This document shows, one piece after another, positions 41,303 to 45,643 of a stretch of 45,643 nt of DNA. The stretch is from Thermoplasmata archaeon. Lineage in GTDB: Archaea > Thermoplasmatota > DTKX01 > VGTL01. The stretch lies in the NCBI GenBank assembly GCA_038851035.1, contig JAWCLH010000023.1, forward strand, positions 1 to 45,643. The letters are read 5' to 3'. The notes below the pieces were generated by a model. The model was given only the letters and a program-made list of their open reading frames with translations. It made no database searches and had not been told where the DNA came from. Every line of letters starts with the position of its first letter. Position 1 is the stretch's first letter. The position numbers were made by a program, and so were the translations under genes.

Positions 41303-42433
41303 TCACCACCCTTCGAACCTCCCGGCCCGGAATCCCTCCGTCGCCGCGGCCATCAGGCCCCGGTCCCTCGCGAGCCACCTGAGCGAGCGGAGGCATCTGG
41401 CGCGCATCGCCCTCGCCTCGTACGGGTCCAGCTCGCCGTCGAGGAAGAGGGCGTCGAGGCCCAGAACGCCGACGAAGGCGGGCCCGATTCTTTCCGCCAT
41501 CGGCCCCAGCCTCTCCACAATGAGCGACTCGAGCTGGTGCGCGGTGAAGGCGCGCGCGACATAAATGCTCCGCAGGACCTCTTCGACAACCTCCCGGCTC
41601 CTGCCCGCCAGAATTCCATACCCCCCCGCGCCCTCCCCCCCGCGGCCTTCCCCGCCCCGTTCCCCATCCTCTCCCTCTCGCGCTCTGCGGTCCCCTCCAC
41701 ACCACTCCCCATCCCGCCCCCCGAACGCTCCACCCGCCCCTCCGTGCGTCGCATCACCCCCGTCTTCCAGCGCTCCGCCCCCACCTCCGCCCCGACCTCC
41801 CTCCCCGGCCCCCAGCGCTCTCCCGCCCCCTGCGCCCGTTTCCCTTTCCACCACTCCAGCCCTCTCCGCTCCCCCCATTTTCGCTCTCCCCTCCTCACCC
41901 GCCCCGTCGCCGCCTCCGCCCCTCCACCCACCCCCTCCACCCGCGCCGCCCGGAAAAGATTCGCCGCTCTCTTCCCGGCCTAGCCTCCCCGCCAGCCCGC
42001 GCGCGAGCTCGGCGACCTCGTAGGGGTCGGCCGCGCAGCTCCCGTCCACGATAATCGAGGGCCTCCCGAGGCCGAGGAAGCAGCGCACCGCCATCTCGTA
42101 GATGAGCTCCGGTCCGGCGCCCCTGAGAATCGCCAGCTCGCCGCGGCGAACTCTGAACTCCCTGAAAGGGGCGCCCGTACCGGCGGAGGGGGCCGCGGAC
42201 CCCGCCCCTCCCCCCCTCTCTCCCGCCGCCCTGACCCCCTCGCGATGTAGAGGGCGGATTGGGTGCCCCGGAGAGGGCGTGCGCTCGCTCTCGATTTCCA
42301 CGGCCACGGCAATCACTCTGGTTCCGGGGCTATATATCCCGCGCGGGGGGGTGGGTGAAAGGGGGGATGCCGCATCGCTCGGCGGGTGCTCCCCGGCGGG
42401 AGACATTGTCTCCAGTCCCCCCGCAAGTCCCAT
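41303..42433 (-). CDS. RadA/KaiC-like protein without a P-loop, with a long Gly/Glu-rich insert
   Basis: 376 residues from the ATG at 42433. The segment FREFRVRRGELAILRGAGPE sits where Rad51/RadA-like proteins have strand 1 and Walker A, but GAGPELIY replaces GxxxxGKT. Later, VLRSIYVARAFTAHQLESLI matches the 'IYVARAYNSDHQ' region of RadA, VGVLGLDALFLDGELDPYEA matches the Walker B strand and loop, and SLRWLARDRGLMAAATEG the next strand (ATNQV in RadA). Between, about 115 residues are almost only Gly, Glu, Arg and Ala (about 155-270). ATP hydrolysis is unlikely. It may be a structural paralogue of recombinase. The start is uncertain. Its neighbour is a decayed insertion sequence. Confidence 0.7.
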   Translation of the reverse strand: MGLAGGLETMSPAGEHPPSDAASPLSPTPPRGIYSPGTRVIAVAVEIESERTPSPGHPIRPLHREGVRAAGERGGGAGSAAPSAGTGAPFREFRVRRGELAILRGAGPELIYEMAVRCFLGLGRPSIIVDGSCAADPYEVAELARGLAGRLGREESGESFPGGAGGGGGWRGGGGDGAGEEGRAKMGGAERAGVVERETGAGGGRALGAGEGGRGGGGGGALEDGGDATHGGAGGAFGGRDGEWCGGDRRAREGEDGERGGEGRGGEGAGGYGILAGRSREVVEEVLRSIYVARAFTAHQLESLIVERLGPMAERIGPAFVGVLGLDALFLDGELDPYEARAMRARCLRSLRWLARDRGLMAAATEGFRAGRFEGW

Positions 42434-42517
42434 TCCAGTAAAAATGCGTTGAATGCGTTGAATGCCAAAGTTGGGGTACGCGAATTGCCGATAGTAGAAC
42501 CGAAAGGAATTCAAGGT

Positions 42518-42562
42518 GGGACGCTGTTGACTATGTTGGCAAAACTATAACAACAGCGTCCC
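42518..42562. repeat. 12-bp perfect inverted repeat with a 21-bp centre, at the head of a decayed transposase
   Basis: GGGACGCTGTTG at 42518-42529 is mirrored by CAACAGCGTCCC at 42551-42562. It sits three bases before the first transposase codon at 42565. It may be a hairpin in the transposase leader that limits translation, or a folded insertion-sequence end. Confidence 0.75.
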
Positions 42563-42564
42563 GG

Positions 42565-43578
42565 ATGAAGAATGGCCCGTGGATTGTTAACCTTTTCGCT
42601 TCCTTCATTTCCCGGTTACTGGGGAGCCGCAGCTCCCCCCATTTCATTTACGGCCTCGAGGACATCGTTGAGACGCTGCTTTTCTCCGCCGCTCAAAGAA
42701 CCTCAGTAGAGGCAGGTACAAGTGGATTAGGGGAGTTGTGGGGGGTAGAACCACCTCACAGGACGCAGTATTCCACTGGTTAGAAAAGCTTGATAGAGAG
42801 CAGGTCTTCGAGATGTTCGATGCTTTTGTCGTCCATACCGTTGCCAGAGCCGAGCTCAAAGCAAAGGTCTGCTGGGAAAGCCCATCCTTGCGGCAATTGA
42901 CTGCCACGACCAGCCTTACTATGGAAACGAAAGGCCTCCGGAGGTAAAGGGGAGTAAAAAATGCCGTGGCACCAACTATGCTTATCAGCATCCCGTCCTC
43001 GACGTTGTGGTTCAGGGTCAGAGGTTCACCCTGGCGATACTCCCGGTCCCGTCCCTTGCGGATGCCAATGAGCCGGTCAAGCCCGTTCTGAAGATGATGA
43101 TGCCGCTGGTCGACATTGGGGCTGTGTTGCTGACAGTGGCTTCTATTCCGTTGAGGTGATAACGGACATTCTGGAGCTGAGACTCGTGTTCGAGATGACC
43201 GCTCCCCGGAACGAGCGGGTCAAAAAAATACCTCGCTCTCCAGAGGGGCTTCCGCTACTCGATAGGCCCTTTCCCAGTCGGGGGAGGACAGAGGTCGGTA
43301 CCGCTCACGATGGCGATGGCCCCCCAACCAGAAAAAAAAAAGCGGGGCTTTCCGAGAGGGACGAGCTGTTCGTCTTTCTCACAACCGGAAATGTCTCCGA
43401 AGGGCTGATTCCGAGGATGATTGAGAACTGCGACCATCACTGGGGGATGGAGATGGGGGTCCGGATGAGGAACGATTTCGTGATTCCAACAACCACGAGA
43501 AAGCCGGTTCTGACGTATTTCTTCTTCATTTTTGCAATAATGCTCTATGACCAATGGCTTTTTTCAATATCCTTATAG
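42565..43578 (+). pseudogene. ISH3-like DDE transposase, broken by at least three frameshifts
   Basis: Fragments in different frames give a collinear transposase. Frame 1 (42565-about 42715): start through DIVETLLFSAAQRTSVEA. Frame 2 (about 42720-42860): TTSQDAVFHWLEKLDREQVF. Frame 3 (about 42861-43130): GKPILAAIDCHDQPYYGN, with the first catalytic Asp, then GTNYAYQHPVLDVV. Frame 4 (about 43132-43578): DSGFYSVEVITDILEL, APRNERVKK, and a C-terminal HHWGMEMGVRMRNDF with the catalytic Glu, then IPTTTRKPV and a final hydrophobic helix. This is the layout of ISH3-like (IS4-superfamily) archaeal transposases. The element should be immobile on its own. I could not define terminal inverted repeats or target duplications. 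Confidence 0.85.
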
Positions 43579-43867
43579 AGGGGCCTGGATTCCCCATTAT
43601 GACTATCCTATCCCGGCGAGAGCATCGATGGTGGGTTGAGTTGCATGCAGTGCTCCGGCGCTGGATAGCTCGATAGCGCCTGTTTTGAGGAGGTTAATGA
43701 GACGTGTCTAGTTTAAATTGCCCCCGGGGATGGATTTTTCGTTTGCTATGAGAGGATTTCTATGGGGAATAGAGGTGGATAATTAGTGGAGAGGTGCTGA
43801 TATGTGCTCTTCGGGCTGGTCTGGTGGATTTTTTATGCCAAGTTGCAGAGCGAGTAGGCGGGCGAGA
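43579..43867. other. Intergenic stretch, no supported gene
   Basis: Between the decayed transposase and the promoter of the DUF2341 gene. It includes several short purine-rich motifs and small minus-strand frames, none convincing. The right end of the insertion sequence probably lies at its start. Confidence 0.4.
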
Positions 43868-43883
43868 ATATTTATATATATAG
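43868..43883 (+). promoter_or_regulatory. TATA-box-like promoter of the DUF2341 gene
   Basis: ATATTTATATATATAG, centred about 26 bp upstream of the ATG at 43901; predicts a leaderless transcript. Confidence 0.65.
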
Positions 43884-43900
43884 AGTTAAATTCATCCATT

Positions 43901-45643
43901 ATGAGATTAGTAAAAGTGTTCCATATCATCCCCTGTCCCCATTCCACGATTGCTATTGCTCTACTCATCACCGGACATTTGATTTTTTCTCAGGCGGCTT
44001 CCCCACACGACTTCATAACTTCCTCGCGAAGCGATACGAGCGGAAGAAATGGCGAGTTCGTCCCATGGTGGGATGCGGCTTGGATCGCCCGCAAGCCAAT
44101 CACCGTCAGCCTAGTCGGCGGTGGACAGGCCCTTTACGAGTATCAGATTCAATTAAAAATATTCTACGAAAGCAAGATGAAAACGGACTTCTCTGACTTG
44201 CGCTTTATCTTCTACAATCGGTCATCTGGCGCGAACGTAGAGCTGCCTTATTTCGTAGAAAAGAAAAACGATGGGGTGGAGGCTAGTGTCTGGGTGAGGG
44301 TTCCCATCATCCAGCCCGGTCCTGGGACGGTTTTTCATATGTACTATGCCAATCCCGCGGCCACCTCAACCTCAAGCGGTGACAGGACATTCGATTTCTA
44401 TGATGACTTTGAAAGCAGCTCACTGAAAAATGGGTGGGTGTTCTGGAACCCTGGCGGAGACGACTCTTACTCGCTCACTGAGAGACCCGGGTGGTTGAGA
44501 ATCAAGGTCGTGGGGACTAGCGATACCTGGGAAAGCGTGAATGTAGCGCCATTTATGTACTGGACCCATCCATCCCCAAATTCCAATTTCGTTGTCCAAA
44601 CCAAAGAAGATGGGAGCGGAGTTGGCGCAAATTCCAGACACTCACTATTGGCATATATACGAGATTTCAGCCTTGGAAGGGAGAACAAGGGATATTGGGG
44701 AGCCTACACCTCCACTACTTCCTGTAAATTTGAGGCGGATGGCTTCAGAGGCAACGTTGGCGATACGGGCGCAACGGTGCATTATTTAAGGTTCAGAAAG
44801 AGCTCTTCAACCCTTTATTATGATTGGTCCATTGATATGACAAATTGGACCAATACCGGTTCCTATAGCCTCCCATCCATGCCTGCCTACTGGGGTCTGG
44901 GGGGTAAATCCTGGTCCTCGGGGGGTAGCTTCAACGCAGACTTCGACTACTTCCTAGTTCGTAAATATGCCTTACAGGAGCCGCAGGTGAGCATCGGGCA
45001 GGAAGAGAGACCCTTCAGATTCGTCTCTTTCTCGGTCACGCCCGAGCTCATTGATGAAGGAGAGAGTGTCTGGTTGAATGCTACTTTCGAGAATCTTATA
45101 TCAGAGATAATCGGAATCAATGTTTCCTTCCGTGAGGGGGATGATTTCCATAGCTCGGACCTGATCTGGTCGAGGGAAGTGGACCTGAGCCCCTCTGAAG
45201 AGACCTGTGTCTCCTATCTTTGGACACCGGCCGGCGGCCCGCACACGATCTGGCTTGCTGTTTCAGAAAGACCCGTTGGCTCACGGGACATATACGTAAA
45301 TCGATATCCCCTCCTCAGCCCGATAATGGATCAGGTTGTCAGCCAGGGGAAGAACTTCAAGCTGCTCATCTTCGCAGAGGACGCTGACGGCGACAGGCTC
45401 AACTGGAGTGAGGACTGCCCCCTCTTCAACATCACCCCGCGCGGTCCCCAGAGCGCCGAAATCAACTTCACACCGACAAATGACGATGTCGGGAACTACA
45501 CCGTCAACATCACAGTCTCCGACCCGCGGGGTTGCAAGGGCAGCACGCGCTTCAAACTGACAGTGAAGAATGTAAATGATTATCCTGTCATCGAGCCTAT
45601 TAAGGACCAGAGCGTTGCGCAGGACACGGAGTTCAGGTACAAA
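43901..45643 (+). CDS. DUF2341 surface protein, C-terminus outside window
   Basis: 581 codons are open to the window edge with no stop. Residues about 1-33 are a signal peptide ending near SQAAS. The DUF2341 domain (about 56-165) starts WWDAAWIARKPITV and continues with LRFIFYN, LPYFVEKK and TVFHMYYANPAA, followed by a FYDDFES box and a concanavalin-like beta region (about 165-365). An Ig-like region follows (about 370-470), then cadherin-like repeats (about 475-581) with 'DADGDRLNWS' and a second 'P.I..I.DQ.V' start. It is likely a cell-surface binding or adhesion protein. Its codons are visibly less GC-rich than those of the genes at 15-37 kb, and it lies just beyond a decayed insertion sequence. 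Confidence 0.88.
   Translation, partial: MRLVKVFHIIPCPHSTIAIALLITGHLIFSQAASPHDFITSSRSDTSGRNGEFVPWWDAAWIARKPITVSLVGGGQALYEYQIQLKIFYESKMKTDFSDLRFIFYNRSSGANVELPYFVEKKNDGVEASVWVRVPIIQPGPGTVFHMYYANPAATSTSSGDRTFDFYDDFESSSLKNGWVFWNPGGDDSYSLTERPGWLRIKVVGTSDTWESVNVAPFMYWTHPSPNSNFVVQTKEDGSGVGANSRHSLLAYIRDFSLGRENKGYWGAYTSTTSCKFEADGFRGNVGDTGATVHYLRFRKSSSTLYYDWSIDMTNWTNTGSYSLPSMPAYWGLGGKSWSSGGSFNADFDYFLVRKYALQEPQVSIGQEERPFRFVSFSVTPELIDEGESVWLNATFENLISEIIGINVSFREGDDFHSSDLIWSREVDLSPSEETCVSYLWTPAGGPHTIWLAVSERPVGSRDIYVNRYPLLSPIMDQVVSQGKNFKLLIFAEDADGDRLNWSEDCPLFNITPRGPQSAEINFTPTNDDVGNYTVNITVSDPRGCKGSTRFKLTVKNVNDYPVIEPIKDQSVAQDTEFRYK

Noticed and set aside
41640-41990. Intein or inserted domain inside the RadA-like protein
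   Set aside because: The insert has no splicing motifs (no Cys/Ser start, no His-Asn end); it is low-complexity Gly/Glu/Arg sequence.

Overview
The window looks like a piece of a GC-rich archaeal chromosome, probably a euryarchaeon of the Thermoplasmatota kind. I infer this from the following. Several genes have archaeal TATA boxes about 20-30 bp upstream of starts with little or no leader. Distal operon genes instead carry GGAGG/GGTGA-type ribosome sites. The gene content is also archaeal: archaeosortase with PssA/PssD, MptD-type dihydroneopterin aldolase, IorAB, KaiC/GvpD-like ATPases, and PKD-rich surface proteins. The exact lineage cannot be fixed from this window alone.

Layout. 0-6.3 kb (minus strand): a coiled-coil KaiC-like protein, a PKD-repeat secreted protein, a degenerate Mrr-like protein and an acidic zinc-ribbon protein cut by the window edge. 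6.3-7.5 kb: a transposase scrap and a small GvpD/KaiC-like ATPase. 7.8-13.5 kb: a giant membrane protein with 14 FG-GAP repeats (two potential seven-bladed propellers), FN3-like and PKD domains, one membrane span, and a cytoplasmic tail of helical-hairpin repeats ending in a zinc ribbon. 13.9-15.0 kb: tRNA-Val(GAC), a partial copy of its 3' end, a compact four-way-junction fold between them, and a small gene with an in-frame amber codon. 15.0-19.7 kb (minus): a secreted C11 clostripain-like protease and a Prx6-type peroxiredoxin. 19.9-25.0 kb (plus): an MFS transporter, a UvdE endonuclease and indolepyruvate:ferredoxin oxidoreductase IorAB. 25.2-29.8 kb (plus): a DUF5678-like small protein, a large subtilase, and a small phage-tail-like protein. 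29.9-37.6 kb (minus): a probable six-gene operon encoding a HEAT/beta-propeller/helical-repeat scaffold, archaeosortase ArtA, PssD, PssA, MptD and a double KaiC-like protein. 37.9-41.0 kb (plus): a NosD-like beta-helix/PKD surface protein with a sorting-type C-terminus, and a Pro/Gln/Tyr-rich membrane protein. 41.3-42.4 kb (minus): a RadA-like protein that has lost its P-loop. 42.5-43.6 kb: a frameshifted ISH3-like transposase. 43.9 kb to the end: a DUF2341 surface protein running off the window.

How it fits together. Two secreted proteases plus IorAB suggest a life on external protein: digestion outside, then ferredoxin-linked oxidation of the 2-oxo acids made from aromatic amino acids. The ArtA-PssD-PssA trio is the known set for C-terminal processing and lipid anchoring of archaeal surface proteins, and two surface proteins here have C-termini resembling variants of the PGF-type sorting signal. 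The most interesting link is that the cytosolic scaffold translationally coupled to artA carries the same type of helical-hairpin repeat as the cytoplasmic tail of the giant integrin-like protein. This suggests a shared system connecting surface assembly with the cytosol. That last step is inference.
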